A DNA stretch of 64,000 bases from Dermatophagoides farinae (taxonomy: Eukaryota; Arthropoda; Arachnida; Sarcoptiformes; Pyroglyphidae), in the NCBI RefSeq assembly GCF_024713945.1, contig NC_134682.1:4317001-4381000 (forward strand), read 5' to 3'. Position 1 is the first letter of the stretch; each line of letters opens with the position of its first letter. The position numbers and the translations under genes were made by a program. Shown here in pieces: positions 23,000 through 33,989 of this stretch. Below the pieces are notes generated by a model. The model was not told the origin of the DNA. It ran no database searches and saw nothing but the letters and a program-made list of their open reading frames with translations.

Positions 23000-24200
23000 A
23001 TCAAAGTTCGATGTATGGTTGATGTAAACATTTTTTAAGAATTTTTTTTTAAACTTTTCTCAACAATTGGAGTTTGATTTTACTTGAAAAATTTATATGA
23101 CAATTTTTGTTTTAAAAAATTAAATTTTGATTCAATTTCAATTGATTTTCAGAAAAAATCAAATGATCTGAAATTTTTTTTTTAAATCAAAAAAAATTCT
23201 GACAACAATTTAAATATCTGACCAAAGAATTTAAAGAATTACCTTCCAAATAAATTAAAATATTCTCAGTTTTTTAAACCTTACAAAAAACTTGAATTGA
23301 TATTGGTTCCACTACAAACAATTCGTACAATGTTTTTGATTCATGATTACCATAATATTCAAATGTATCAAAGCAAAAAACATATCTACTTCATTCATTT
23401 TTTTAAAATCATTTCCAACTCGGAATCACGAGGTTAATTCTTGAAAATATAATAAAAAAAAAATCAAACCTAACGTTCTTTATGATTAGTCCAAATATCC
23501 GTCGTGTGAGCAGGTTTGATGATCGATTTTTACAAATCTGTTATTGTTTTTCCAATTTTGTGAGTTTCTTAAACCATAGAATGGATGGATCCAGAATTAC
23601 TATCGAATCAAAATGAAAACAAATCCTGATCGATGTCAACCCAACAGACAAAGGAGAAATGATATTCTGGACAGAGCGACTGGAGTCAAATGAAAATTAC
23701 AATGATCGATGCATAAAATTGTAAATTATTGTTCATAACTCGTGAATTAATTTTCGTTTATTGCAGCATTTGACGTTAATTTTGATTTCGACCCTATAAC
23801 AACGACGCTATAATATGGATTGAACAATTCAATTCAACTTGCTACCATATTTATTGTCATTGACCATGAATAAAAAAAACAAAGTCATTTTTTAATGTGT
23901 TACAAAATTATTTACGATTTTTTTCCATAAATTCTTTTGGTCTCATTTGATCAAAAGAATTGACTAATTTTAGTAAATAATTATCAAGTTTCCAACAAAT
24001 GTAAATGTTGTTTATTTGATGAAAAACCGATCCGAAACAATCACAATTGATATGATAATAATAAACATAATTTATTGAGGATGAAAATAATAATAATAGG
24101 AAAATGATTATGATTACAATTGACCAACATGTTTTATATCTGCTTTACCATGTGCCATTCATGTCATGGTCAGAGTTTACTGATTCACATGTCGATGACT
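23000..24200. other. Repeat-derived DNA without a recognisable gene
   Basis: AT-rich DNA with a third copy of the dispersed repeat (23738-23790) and a partial one at 23940-23990. No long frame and no recognisable RNA gene are visible. Confidence 0.4.
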
Positions 24201-24332
24201 AAAGTCCAACAGAAAAAAACCAAGGTTAGAACATCCAATTAGAGTCTAAATTCTAGATGGTTCTCGACGTTCGAATGAATCCAAGCACAAGATATTCCTG
24301 TCCGGTCGAATTCAAGATAATTCGACACACCT

Positions 24333-24510
24333 GGCCCTAGTCGAATGGAAAAAGACGATAAAATCAAGAGAGCTACTTTTGAATGAATTTGATCGAATTG
24401 CTAAAGCCAATAACTGGACAAAGTGCAGATATCTTTCAGCCAATGTGCTTCGTGCCCATTCTGAAGCACTACAGTTGTTCGAATATTTGACTGAATCGAG
24501 CCAGACAGGA
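24333..24510 (+). pseudogene. Gag-like retroelement fragment, copy 1
   Basis: The frame reads LALVEWKKTIKSRELLLNEF and then IAKANNWTKCRYLSANVLRA before meeting a tRNA-like end and stops. A second copy lies at 27754-27985 and extends with QRAFEEKFKHN. The layout (Trp-rich, then an ...ALQLF/LTE...F helix series) resembles LTR-retrotransposon Gag, but I cannot name the clade. Confidence 0.4.
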
Positions 24511-24614
24511 TTCGAACAAAATCAAAAAGTTAATCGAGCAATAATGTGAAAAAAAAAATAAAAAACGCAAATGATTGCCCCAAAAGGTTGATCGAATAAA
24601 ATTTCCATTCTTTG

Positions 24615-24990
24615 TTTACATCACACTTTGTTTACGGTCACCAGATGGTGTGCACATCAATTTGTAAAAAATTGATGAAAAAAAATCCCCACGAACCAGA
24701 CAGGAAATCCAGAATCGACAAAAATCAACCAAAAACGAGCCAGACAGGACTCGAACCTGCAACCTCCTGATTTCCTACATTATTTTAATAACAAAATATT
24801 TAACATATTTTAATTCGTAGTCAGACGTCATATCCAATTAGACAACTGGCCCGTAAACCGCCCTCGCAACGACCAGAATCCGAAAATTCCGACCGCGCTC
24901 GGGCAGTGACTTTGTGTAATAGGGAGTGCTTGGTTTAGATTGTTAACACAGTTATTTTCAAATGGATCCAATCAAAACTGTCATTTGGTT
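24615..24990. repeat. Duplicated tRNA-bearing segment, copy 2 (inverted)
   Basis: This is the reverse-orientation copy of 1392-1777 and carries a complete tRNA-Arg(ACG) with intron. Flanks show a few per cent divergence. Confidence 0.85.
24736..24852 (-). tRNA. tRNA-Arg (ACG) with intron, copy 2
   Basis: Read on the minus strand it repeats the 117-base gene at 1532-1648, including acceptor stem, ACG loop, 43-nt intron and B box. The minus-strand bases after it contain a short T run, so transcription could end. Both copies look equally intact. Confidence 0.88.
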
Positions 24991-25094
24991 TACAATCCTT
25001 TTTTCGAATCTTGAATGAGAAATCTGTGCAAATTTTTTTTTAGAAAAAAAGTTATCAATTATAAATTTCGAGAAATTGAACTTTGAACTTTCAT

Positions 25095-25440
25095 CCTATA
25101 TATAGGGTCATGGGCACACAGACAACAAAAATTGCATATATTGGATATTATTGTTATTTCATCAAATATAATTGATATATTCGGTTTTTCTCATGGAAAT
25201 CATTTTAAAAATTAAAAATACATCAATTTGTAGTGTCTTTATTTTATAATTTACTATGATATTATTTAAAATTATTTAAGCAGAAACTTTTGTTGTACAA
25301 GATCCATTGATACGGTGATTTTTTTCTTTACAAACATGGCATGTCCATTGTTTGTGATCTTGTATCTTGATGATGAAATGATTCCTTGTATTCAATAATT
25401 CATCACCGAGGCTCAAATGTCTTGGTTCATGTGTCTAATG
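25095..25440 (-). pseudogene. piggyBac-like 3' end with transposase C-terminus
   Basis: On the minus strand, about 25435-25280 reads GDELLNTRNHFIIKIQDHKQ and then WTCHVCKEKNHRINGSC, a Cys-rich tail like that of piggyBac transposases. It is followed by about 170 bases of UTR and CCTATATATAGG (25095-25106) near GGGTCATGGGCACACAG. The same module occurs at 43471-43790. A true piggyBac end with TTAA is visible at 49369-49399. Confidence 0.6.
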
Positions 25441-25469
25441 AATGTATAAAAAAAATTTATTGGAATTTT

Positions 25470-25790
25470 ACTATTCAGTGGATATCATTCAGTTCGATTG
25501 TATTGGTCAGAAGAGGAAGATTTAGATATTAATTTTATCAGAAAATGCATGACCAAAAATCGATATATGGAAATTAAAAAATTTATATTCATTTCTCGGA
25601 TAATTCTGAATTATTATCGATTCCGTCCGGAGAACGCGATAAGCTATTCAAGATAAGGCCGTTGCTCGAAAAACTTGATCAAAATTTCAAAAATTTGGTG
25701 TTTTTTCCAAATTTTTAGCTATAGATGAACAAATGGTTTGTTATTTTGGCCATCACTATTTGAAGCAATTTATTCGTCTTGTAGTGAGAA
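25470..25790 (+). pseudogene. piggyBac-like transposase core fragment, frameshifted
   Basis: Reading + across frames gives LYWSEEEDLDINFIRKCMTK, then NRYMEIKKFIF, then DKLFKIRPLLEKLDQNF and LAIDEQMVCYFGHHYLKQFI. These match piggyBac DDE-type transposases (MxxNRYxxI, DKxxKIRPLL, SIDEQM...KQYI). At least one frameshift and stop break it. It points away from the C-terminal piece next to it, so the locus was rearranged. Confidence 0.75.
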
Positions 25791-25816
25791 TCAATCGAAT
25801 AAATATTGAACAATAT

Positions 25817-26913
25817 TTAATAATAAAATAATGTTAATCGTAGCTGAATAATGCTACTCTTATAAAGTAACAAGACGGTAGTGTCCGGGCTGGTGATTGT
25901 TCCAAGAATTCCTTCAATAAGATCGTGGAAAAAGTCCGGTGGTGCCAAAGCGAAAATGTTGATATCAAGTTCTGAAAACTTGCTTATTCTTGAAAGTCCA
26001 AAATCGCGTCTCGCCAATGCTTCCGATAATGAACTAAAAAACAGAAAAATCTATAACAAAGAAATCTATAACCAAATGTTCATATACTCACATTGATTTT
26101 TTGATATTCAATTCCTTTTCGGAAATAAGAGACTCTTTTTTGATCTCGTTATCAGTAGCACCACAAAATCTATATGAAAAAAATAATCATGAGGAGAATC
26201 ATTTTCAAAATATTATACTTACCTGCAAATAAAATACTGATTGAAACATTGTTTGAATCCTAAAAGCTCAGCAACGCCCAAATTGTCGCCAACCACGAAA
26301 GCTAAGCGGACTTTTAAGATGATGTCTCGGCTTGGAATTCTTAGGCCGTGTTTCTGAAAATTTGATTCATATATGAAGGGGGTAAAACATACTTCTAGTT
26401 TTTTCAAATCTTCAATCAACGGCATAAGCAATTCATACATGGAAGTTTCTTTGATTGCTTTGCGGTTAGCAATCATCAAAAGCGGTAACTCATGTGATTT
26501 GGTACGATAATGTGTTGAGTTATCGACATCAAAATACATGCCAAACAATTTTTGATTCATCACCATAAATCATCACCATAAGTTGTCAATCTTAAACAAT
26601 TGACCATTCGATTTGTTCGAACATATTGAGAAACCATGTCATCCTGTTCGTTTTGAATGTTATTGATGATTTCGTCATTCACGACAAAATTGACCAGAAC
26701 TTTCTCCACCGGAATGTAGTAATATTTATGAGTTTTACCAGCTGTCAAATGAAAAACAAAATTAAAAATCAAATATGTGAAACAAGGCATGAGATTGTAT
26801 TTACATTTCGATAAGAGTGATATTTCTCTTGGCTTGATGAATCTTGGGTCTCGTCGGACATATTTTCGTTGAAGGAACATAGATTTGGCGAATTGAATCA
26901 TCACACGATTCAA
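25817..26913 (-). pseudogene. Transposon-type protein with GDNLG and PPDxxHDxxEG motifs, exon-structured remnant
   Basis: Minus-strand pieces at 26913-26560, 26566-26219 and 26017-25817 follow one another with splice-like borders (for example GTAAATAC...TTGACAG near 26809-26757). They carry PRFIKPREISLLSK, KYYYIPVEKVLVNF, FVVGDNLGVAELLGFKQCF and FALAPPDFFHDLIEGILG. I know this motif set from multicopy invertebrate proteins thought to come from DNA transposons, but cannot name the superfamily. A short duplication (ATCATCACCATAA) breaks the frame near 26570. Confidence 0.5.
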
Positions 26914-26945
26914 TTTTTGTGAGTCTGGATGACATCCGCAAGTTG

Positions 26946-26949
<4 letters not shown>

Positions 26950-26985
<36 letters not shown>

Positions 26986-27690
26986 AACTTTATTGACCCC
27001 TATGCCTTTAACAAAAAGATGTATTTTTTACACATGTATTTAAGTCTTCATGATCACAATACAAAACGAAATCGTCTGCATACGCTTGTAAATGACAATT
27101 AGGAGGAAGAGATAAATCGAACACATCATTAATCAAAATATTCCAAAGAAGAGGTGAAGATTTACCTCCCTGAGGACAGCCACGACGAAATGGTTTCGAT
27201 ACCACAAAATCTTGAATGGGCAAGATAACATGACAATTATCAAGAAAGCTGACAAACATACGATAAAGATTGGGTGGTATGTTTAAACCCCTCAATTTAG
27301 ACAAAATAATATCAAAACATGCCGAATCAAATGCTTTACTAATATCCAAAGAAATTAGAATACCAAATTTTTTGTCATCAAAAGTTTTTTGCATCTTGTT
27401 GACAATAACAGAAATCGCATCAATAGACGATCTTTGTGGAATAAACCCAAATTGATTAGCTGATAACAAATTACGAGAAAGGACAAAATGTGACAACCGT
27501 TTTGTGATAATTGATTCAAAAATTTTTCCAGGCACCGATAATAAAGATATGGGACGATAAGCTTTATAAGTTTCATCTGATGAATTTTTCTTGATTAATT
27601 TCACAACAGACTTCTTGGATGGAATTGGATGTGTGCCACAGGCTACGTTGTTGTTTTTCTGTTGACCATTATCAATATGACTTTTAATCT
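26950..27690 (-). mobile_element. 5'-truncated LINE with reverse-transcriptase domain and poly(A) tail
   Basis: On the minus strand, RT motifs appear in order: YRPISLLSVPGKIFE, GILISLDISKAFDS (motif A), RRGCPQGGKSSPLLW (motif B) and LQAYADDFVLY (motif C, YADD). The frame (27604-27008) stops soon after, so the element lacks its N-terminal endonuclease and most C-terminal sequence. The 3' end has AATAAA and a 32-base T run on the + strand (26950-26981), the copied poly(A) tail. No target duplication could be identified. The clade is jockey/R1-like by motif style only. Confidence 0.8.
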
Positions 27691-27753
27691 ACGGCTTTCA
27701 ACATATTCGCCGGATAGCCCATTCATTAAACACAATGTCACGAGTTTCGATCA

Positions 27754-27985
27754 CATTTTTCGTTTTTGGCCCTAATCGAATGTAAAAAGACGATAAAATC
27801 AAGAGAGCTACTTGAATGAATTTGGTCAAATTGTTAAAGCCAATAACTGGACAAAGTGCAGATATCTTTCAGCCAATGCTTCGTGTCCATTCTTAAGCAC
27901 TACAGTTGTTCGAAAATCTGACTGAATCAGAACAAAAATCCTTTTCAACAATCCAACGTGCTTTCGAAGAAAAGTTTAAACACAA
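27754..27985 (+). pseudogene. Gag-like retroelement fragment, copy 2
   Basis: This is the second copy of the 24333 fragment with several indels; the shared core reads AATAACTGGACAAAGTGC. It extends further, to a FEEKFKHNIWWQ-like end. The two copies bracket the piggyBac and LINE remnants. Confidence 0.4.
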
Positions 27986-28197
27986 TATATGGTGGCAAAT
28001 ATTAGGAAGCTTATGTTTATCCAAAAGGAGAAAAACGAATCTGTAACTCTACGTCATATATGAACGATAAAACATGAGAAAATTGTATGTTCGATTTGCT
28101 TCAGCACGTGTGTTCGTTTTCGTTTTCGTGTGATTAATTGTGCTTTTTGATTATTTATCAACAATTTTTTGGCCTCAGGCTGACAGCCAAAAAAACA

Positions 28198-28315
28198 TGA
28201 TGAATGAAAATTCGGAAATCATATCAATAGATTCGACACATGATTCCAGCATAAAAGGTCAATCTACCAATTCCAACCAACAACCAGATTGCGAAATAAA
28301 GTGTAACGAATGTAT
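28198..28315 (+). pseudogene. Possible 5' exon of a repeat-borne gene, crossing the arm boundary
   Basis: A frame starting MMNENSEIISIDSTHDSS runs to a GTATGT donor-like site near 28313. The left-arm boundary (28253) falls inside it; the right arm lost the first half, where the copia element begins. The family is unknown. Confidence 0.3.
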
Positions 28316-28789
28316 GTAATTTGTGCCTTTGCCAAGTATCATGCAATTGCCATGATTTTGTAATCAGAAACAATTTCTGTATTCATATTCATTTGGCATA
28401 TAAGAAATATGGTAAGCATATTTTGATTCATGCTTTGAAACTGGTATTTTGAATGATTTTTGTAGTTTCTTATTTTAATGATCATCGTTTCAGACTCAGC
28501 TCATCATATTTATACATCAACCAATTACTATTTTGACAAACAATACTATTTCAACAGTTTCGTTACAGAATTCACAAACGAACGTTGAGCTAGAATTCGA
28601 GCATGAGATAAATACACCGGATATCTTAGACCAAACGGTGTCAATATCATATGAAAATAAATAATTATATCATTTATCTTATTTATCATATTTCTTGTTT
28701 CAATTATATTATTTATTTTGTTTATTCGCGTTTATTTCTTTAACTTGATTCTTAATATTTGGCTATGGATGTGTCAGAGAAATCAATAA

Positions 28790-29060
28790 CCAATTCCACC
28801 TTTGATCTATAATATTCTAAGGAGGAAATTTGCTTCTTCTTGGGGCTCAAATTTTCAAGTTTTACGTTTAATTTATTTACATGCTATTGAACCAATGATT
28901 TCCTACGCGTGTCCTGTTGGGTTTGGTGCTTTGTCAAAATCTAGTGGTAAATCTCGTATCAACTGATTTACGAATTTCTCCTATCTTGCAAATATGTATC
29001 GTATCCAACATCGTTTACCTGTCGATCACCTATCTGATTTAAAGTTCCAAAGTTTAATTT
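28790..29060 (+). pseudogene. LINE fragment in left arm
   Basis: The frame reads RRKFASSWGSNFQVLRLIYL and then AIEPMISYACPVGFGALSK, like the region after the RT domain in R1/jockey-type LINEs (WGLS..VLR.IY..AIEP...Y). It is short and interrupted. Confidence 0.5.
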
Positions 29061-29353
29061 TAAGTTATTAAACCTGTCAGTCAATTTCATCATCCGTCAG
29101 TCTCATTCAATTTTTCAGATAATGTTTGTGATTATGATCATGATTTTCTTATTTTATCTTATTTTATTTCGGATAATGTTTCTGATTATGATCTTTGACC
29201 GGTTTCTCTTGTCAAATATCTTTTTAAAAAAATCATGTTTTACGATTGAAACTATCGTTGGAGATCTAGTCTAGTACAGATGGGAAAACTACTAGTTGCT
29301 TCTTTACCGTCCATTTACGATCGGCTTATATTTCGGCTTAAATTTTGTACATA

Positions 29354-29542
29354 TGTAAAAACAAAGGGAACACTTCAACGTTGTAGATCACCACTTTATT
29401 TCTTATACAGTAATTAACATGTGCAACCAAACTACAATTAATAAATGAACTGTCCCCCAAACGGGGTAAGCGCTGTCCTTATATCTCCTTTTTCATCACG
29501 TCCTCTGTGTACCGCCAAGCACATGCGTATTCACTGTTTACA
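29354..29542 (+). mobile_element. Solo LTR, 189 bp, TSD CATA (left arm)
   Basis: It starts TGTAAAAACAAAG and ends CTGTTTACA, with CATA repeated directly at 29350-29353 and 29543-29546. It has a TATATC-like box and an AATAAATG. The mirrored copy is at 58706-58894, so insertion preceded the arm duplication. Orientation is not certain. Confidence 0.75.
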
Positions 29543-29989
29543 CATATTTTATTTTTTCTTATTTTATAATTATTTTGCATCTATTGTTGAAAAGGTATAA
29601 GGGATTACTCTAATAATTTTTTACTTTTACTTTAATTTTAAATCATAAGTAGTATAGAACGATATTTGGTGACCATGTGGTTTGATTGGGACCAGTAACG
29701 TGGTCGTAAATTTTCAAATTTGTCGAGAATTTCGGAAAACAATGACATTCAAATAGATATTAATATGGAAAGTAATGATCAACAGGTGGTTCGAAATAAT
29801 TGGTTAATCGGTGTAAATTTGAAACGGCCATAAACTTCTTGATAGCGCTTTGACATGTGCAAAAAAATTTCTAAAGTGGTATGTCAAACTCCCAATAATA
29901 TAAAAAAAAAACACCGCACATGGTCAAACATAAATCAAACAAAACAAATAAAAATTGAAAAGAAACGCTTTTTACAAACCTTTTTTTGT

Positions 29990-30140
29990 TTGAATAAAAA
30001 TTGGAAAAATATGCTTTTTACAATTCGATTCCTAATGTTTTTGTTTAACTAAAAATTTGCAAAAGAAATGCTTTTTTGAAATTCGATTCCTTATGTTTGT
30101 GTTTAATTAATAAAATTGAAAAGAAATGCTTTTGTTCAAA
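29990..30140 (+). repeat. Minisatellite units, small array (left arm)
   Basis: Units of about 60 bp with GATTCCTTATGTTTGTGTTTA and then AATTGAAAAGAAATGCTTTT. They belong to the same family as the large array at 35320-35961. Confidence 0.7.
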
Positions 30141-30462
30141 AAGTAAGAGCTTTGAAAAATGTTGAAAATAAAGAGATTAAAATGTGCTCTAGACAACTAT
30201 TTTTGTGGCCATCGATTCAGTATTGATAAATTCTGCAGCACGTGGACAATAAACGTGGAACCAACTCGAGAATGTATTCCCTCCTGGCCAAAGAAAAGAC
30301 ATTCAAAAGAGCTGCAAATAATACAAAAACGATTGGGAAATTGGCATTCGACACGATGATTTTATCATATTGATTCAAGAACAAGATCATGCAACATTGA
30401 CCGATTCTAATAAAATTGCTCTTTTCTGTAAGTTTCGACATTGAATATTGACCAAGACATAA

Positions 30463-31530
30463 ACATGTCAAAAAAATTTGAATCCGAACAAACGAAAAGA
30501 ATTCAAGAACAGTTGGATGAATGTCAATCTAATCTACGGCAAATAGAAACCGAAAAAATGTATTGGAAAAATAAATGTGATGTCCTAGAAAGACAAAATC
30601 GGGTTAAATCAACTAGGCGAAAATCCAGCGTAGAAAAAATGTGGCCATAAGTCAGGGACTTATTTTCTGGGCCCGGGAAAATCTTTCCACCTCGTTCAAC
30701 CAAGAACAATGATAAGGTGATATTACTACCATGCACCCGCTGGGACTGATACATGAGTGAGTGGCAAAACAAACACCTAAACTCATGGTCTACGTGATAA
30801 GTGGAAGGAAGATGAACTGGATACCAACGTGAGGCGTGGTCTCAACCGATTGGCAATTGGACTGTCCAAGAAATCACATAAAAATTCCGAACGCATACAC
30901 AATCATCATCATATATCACCATATATTGATCAAGCTGATCATTTTTTTTTGCTGGCTGGTCTTTATAATTCATCATCTCACACATTTATTTCCAACGTTT
31001 ATTTTCTCATTTTGCTAATAAATTTCTTATATTTTAAGATTTGTGTCTTGTGTTTATGTGAGAGTGTTTCATATCGACCACCAAGAAACCGGTGTGATTA
31101 TTGCAAAGAAAATCAACTTGGAATAACTGCACACTAGTACAAAGTACGGATCCGTTTCCGTAGCCGAAGAAAGCTATACATAACATAAATATCATGAATC
31201 CCATGCTGAGATGGAAAATATGTAAGTTTGTGTTTCTTGGTAAGAAATTCTTTTGAATAATTGAAATTTTCTCTTTGCAATAGCAAAAAATGAAAATGAA
31301 AAACTTGAAGAACATATATCCATATTAAAACAAAACCAAAGATCCAAATTCAAATCTGCAACAATTGAATAAGGAAATTGAAAATCTGGGAAATAGATAT
31401 CAAAAAATGTTTCTAGATTTTCAGAATTCCCATGCTGAGATTGATAAATTGTAAGTATGTGCTACACTTGGTAGGAAATTTTTTTTTGAATAATTAAAAA
31501 TTTTCTATTTGCAATAGAAAACACCACAAT
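30463..31530 (+). pseudogene. Older diverged copy of the coiled-coil/GIY-YIG gene 5' part, LTR-interrupted (left arm)
   Basis: It starts MSKKFESEQTKRIQEQLDEC, like the start of the gene at 36853. Its first exon is broken at 30576 by a 610-bp LTR and resumes at 31190 (ATCATGAATCCCATGCTGAG). Two introns of the same repeated type follow (31219-31282 and about 31452-31517, GTAAGT...GCAATAG). A one-base deletion after the first intron and loss of everything after the second show it is dead. No nuclease exon follows. Confidence 0.75.
30576..31185 (+). mobile_element. Solo LTR, 610 bp, TSD TAAA (left arm)
   Basis: It starts TGTGATGTCC and ends CTATACATAACA, flanked by TAAA at 30572-30575 and 31186-31189, inside the first exon of the coiled-coil copy, whose halves continue on both sides. 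It contains AATAAATTTC as a possible poly(A) signal. About 36 bases of its end recur at 42331-42366. Confidence 0.75.
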
Positions 31531-31765
31531 CACAACCAACTATTATATCGTCAAGAATGACCACTTTATCATGTACCAGTTGCTTTTTCCAATCATCACC
31601 TTCTTAATCAAACATTTTCTACTCAACCTACTATTAAATTTTTCTTTTTCCAAATTCCGCATTCATAATCAGCCACCGCATTCCAAAGACTACCTTCATC
31701 ACCAAGCCTCAATTACTCAGCGAATCGTTACTTACCAAAACAACAAATCAAGCAACAATCTCAAA

Positions 31766-32275
31766 ATGGAAGATACACAGGGCGCACACAATCCACTTGA
31801 AGAATTGACAGAACAACAAACTCGGGACATAAAAGACGAGTTAAAACTGATCCAGCGCATGCTAGATAATAAAATTCTAGAATTCTCAACTCAAACTACC
31901 GAAAAACAACTGATGACATTGAAAGGTGAGGCAAAATTGCTAAAAGATATGATTGACCGGCATACGAAGTACTACCCAGATGTAAAACCGGTAAATCAAT
32001 CTCTCCCTCGAATGGAAGTAACCAAAGCAATAAGGACCGCTTCGCATTATCAGGACGAAATTGAAAATAGACTAAAACAATTTGAGCCGGCCAGAAAAAT
32101 ACCAAATGGAAGATTATACCGATTCTCGAACGAATCCGGACAAAACACCAACAGAAACATCACAATTGAAAACACAAGAAGCATACCATTAGTATTTCAT
32201 CCCTCAGGACATCATCAGCCGATTTCGGCAACCAACAGCATGGAAATAGAGGCCAGAGGATGTAGCAAAACATAA
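31766..32275 (+). CDS. 169-codon hydrophilic helical protein of unknown family (left arm)
   Basis: The ATG has a favourable context (CTCAAAATGG). The product begins MEDTQGAHNPLEELTEQQT, has a charged helical part (about 18-110, possible coiled coil around KGEAKLLKDMIDRH) and a Ser/Asn-rich tail. It lies between the broken coiled-coil copy and Env-like pieces, so it may be a Gag-like protein of a vanished retroelement; that is position-based guesswork. The same frame is intact in the right arm (55973-56482). Confidence 0.4.
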   Translation: MEDTQGAHNPLEELTEQQTRDIKDELKLIQRMLDNKILEFSTQTTEKQLMTLKGEAKLLKDMIDRHTKYYPDVKPVNQSLPRMEVTKAIRTASHYQDEIENRLKQFEPARKIPNGRLYRFSNESGQNTNRNITIENTRSIPLVFHPSGHHQPISATNSMEIEARGCSKT

Positions 32276-32311
32276 CAAACAAACGAACGACACAATGAAG
32301 AAGGTTTTAAT

Positions 32312-32563
32312 ATGATGTTTATTCGACGAAAACGTGAGCTGCTAGGACTAGAACTAAAACCAGGGGAATTGCCAATCATGAATGTTAATCAACAAACCAA
32401 AGCCACAAAGTACTGTCAATGTAAAAAGGAAGATAGGCGTGATCGGAAGAAACCAAACTTTCGTGATAATGCCCAACGCAAATTATTCTGTACTAGGAGT
32501 AGACGCTATCAAGAAATACACTCCCTGAGCACACCAAACAAACTTATTTCAATGCCGTGCTAA
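32312..32563 (+). CDS. Small basic Cys-containing frame of unknown family (left arm)
   Basis: 83 codons starting MMFIRRKRELLGLELKPGEL, with CQCKKEDRRDRKKP and a basic tail. It starts 36 bases after the previous frame. It is identical in the right arm (55685-55936). Real coding status is unclear. Confidence 0.25.
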   Translation: MMFIRRKRELLGLELKPGELPIMNVNQQTKATKYCQCKKEDRRDRKKPNFRDNAQRKLFCTRSRRYQEIHSLSTPNKLISMPC

Positions 32564-32821
32564 CTGATAAACACGCTTTATATGTGGATCACCACCTTCT
32601 CTTTTTCTCGTGCATAAATCAGATTCTAAGGGAAACTGAACCACGAATCCACTACGTGACATCATATAAAAATTTCTGTGTTTGTGCCAAACACCGCCAT
32701 TATGCTCTCGAGCTCTCTTTCGACAAACGTCAATCTCATCATCACAAAACAAGATAAATTGATCAACTTGAACGAATTCACGCTCGTTGTGTATCCAAAC
32801 CAAAAATCTTCCTTGAAAACC

Positions 32822-33010
32822 ATGTCAGCTCATTGCATCCACATTTTTATCATATTAATCATCCTTTTTTCAACCTTTGTAATTGCTTCGCATCTTGACT
32901 CCTCTGGGTATCCTATTATCTGGAGGAAATCAAAATACCATCTGGCCACCCAAGTTGTACAGGCCGAAGTCACAGTAAAACTGCAGAATCCGTGCAACAT
33001 CGTCGACATA
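32822..33010 (+). pseudogene. Env-like N-terminal piece with signal peptide (left arm, truncated)
   Basis: It starts MSAHCIHIFIILIILFSTF, a strong signal peptide, and continues with HLATQVVQAEVTVKL and NPCNIVD before homology to the other copies stops at about 33008, where an inverted piece begins. A longer relative is at 34850-35197 (-). The Env reading comes from linked pieces carrying a cleavage-site and fusion-peptide-like stretch. Confidence 0.45.
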
Positions 33011-33112
33011 AGTGAGACCTTCTTCTTCCACGAATCGGCAAGATTCCATAGTCCGATATTCATCTGGAGTTTCCAGACCCAATGAGATGTTCGGAAATAG
33101 GTTCTTTAGTTG

Positions 33113-33756
33113 TCAAGCTAATTGGTCATTGTCTGGACGGAACATTTGTTTGGTGATGTTTTCGATCTCAGCGAACCTTCTATTTATGGTATTCATGATA
33201 GTAATTTCCTTCATTTGATGTTTCAAGTCAAGCTGGTCTTGATGCATTTTCGAGATTATTTTAAGGAATTTTTTGTTAATTTGGTTTTCTACCATCTTGT
33301 AATCTATTTCGCTTCGTTCAAGAGAGGTTCCGTCGCCGAAGTTACGGAAGAAGTTGACCAATCCTATGGCTGTCGTTATTTTTATGGCCCATTTTAATGT
33401 TTTGTAGACGAAGTTAATGATCCCACGTTTTTGTATAGTGTGTTCAGAATCGGTTATATTCGTAGGACAAAAGTGTCGTAACGGTTTTTTAATATGCTTG
33501 ATATACCCTCTGATGCATGATTCAAAGTTATAAGAGTGTAGGAAATGCGTTGTTTCATTTTTAACGTTTATGGCATTCATGATAGTAATTTCCTTCATTT
33601 GATGTTTCAAGTCAAGCTGGTCTTGATGCATTTTCGAGATGATTTTAAGGAATTTATTGTTAATTTGGTTCTCTATCATCTTGTAATCTATTTCGCTTCG
33701 ATCAACAGAGGTTTCATCGCCAAAGCTATTGAAGAAGTTGACCAGTCCTATTTTAA
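33113..33756 (-). pseudogene. Env-like ectodomain piece with cleavage and fusion-peptide-like segment and duplicated coiled coil (left arm)
   Basis: The open minus-strand frame holds NVKNETTHFLHSYNFESC, two further Cys, then QKRGIINFVYKTLKWA: a basic dipeptide followed by a hydrophobic segment, as at the F1 start of class I fusion proteins such as insect errantivirus Env/baculovirus F. A heptad-type helix (KFLKIISKMHQDQLDLKHQ) follows. The helix is present both before and after, so the unit was duplicated in tandem. No start with signal peptide, no transmembrane anchor and no pol neighbour remain, so it is a fragment. Confidence 0.45.
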
Positions 33757-33989
33757 CAAAGTCGGATCGTGAAGTGCATTTTGAAATATTTAAAAATATT
33801 TTTTGGCGCGTTAGAATTGATCCAAATTACAAGTTTTAATTGTTCAAAATTATGATTTCAAGAGCAAATAAATGTTTGAATTTCAACTCATAATGTTAAT
33901 TCAATTCGAAATTGATTTTATTTAAAAATTAATGGAATATATAATATAATAATATAATTAATAATTATTAGAAAATGAAAAAATGTTTA

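Noticed and set aside
33122-33772. Plus-strand frames in the arms (for example 33122-33397 and 33545-33772)
   Set aside because: Antisense shadows of the Env-like pieces; their Phe/Val/Leu richness mirrors the helix codons on the other strand.
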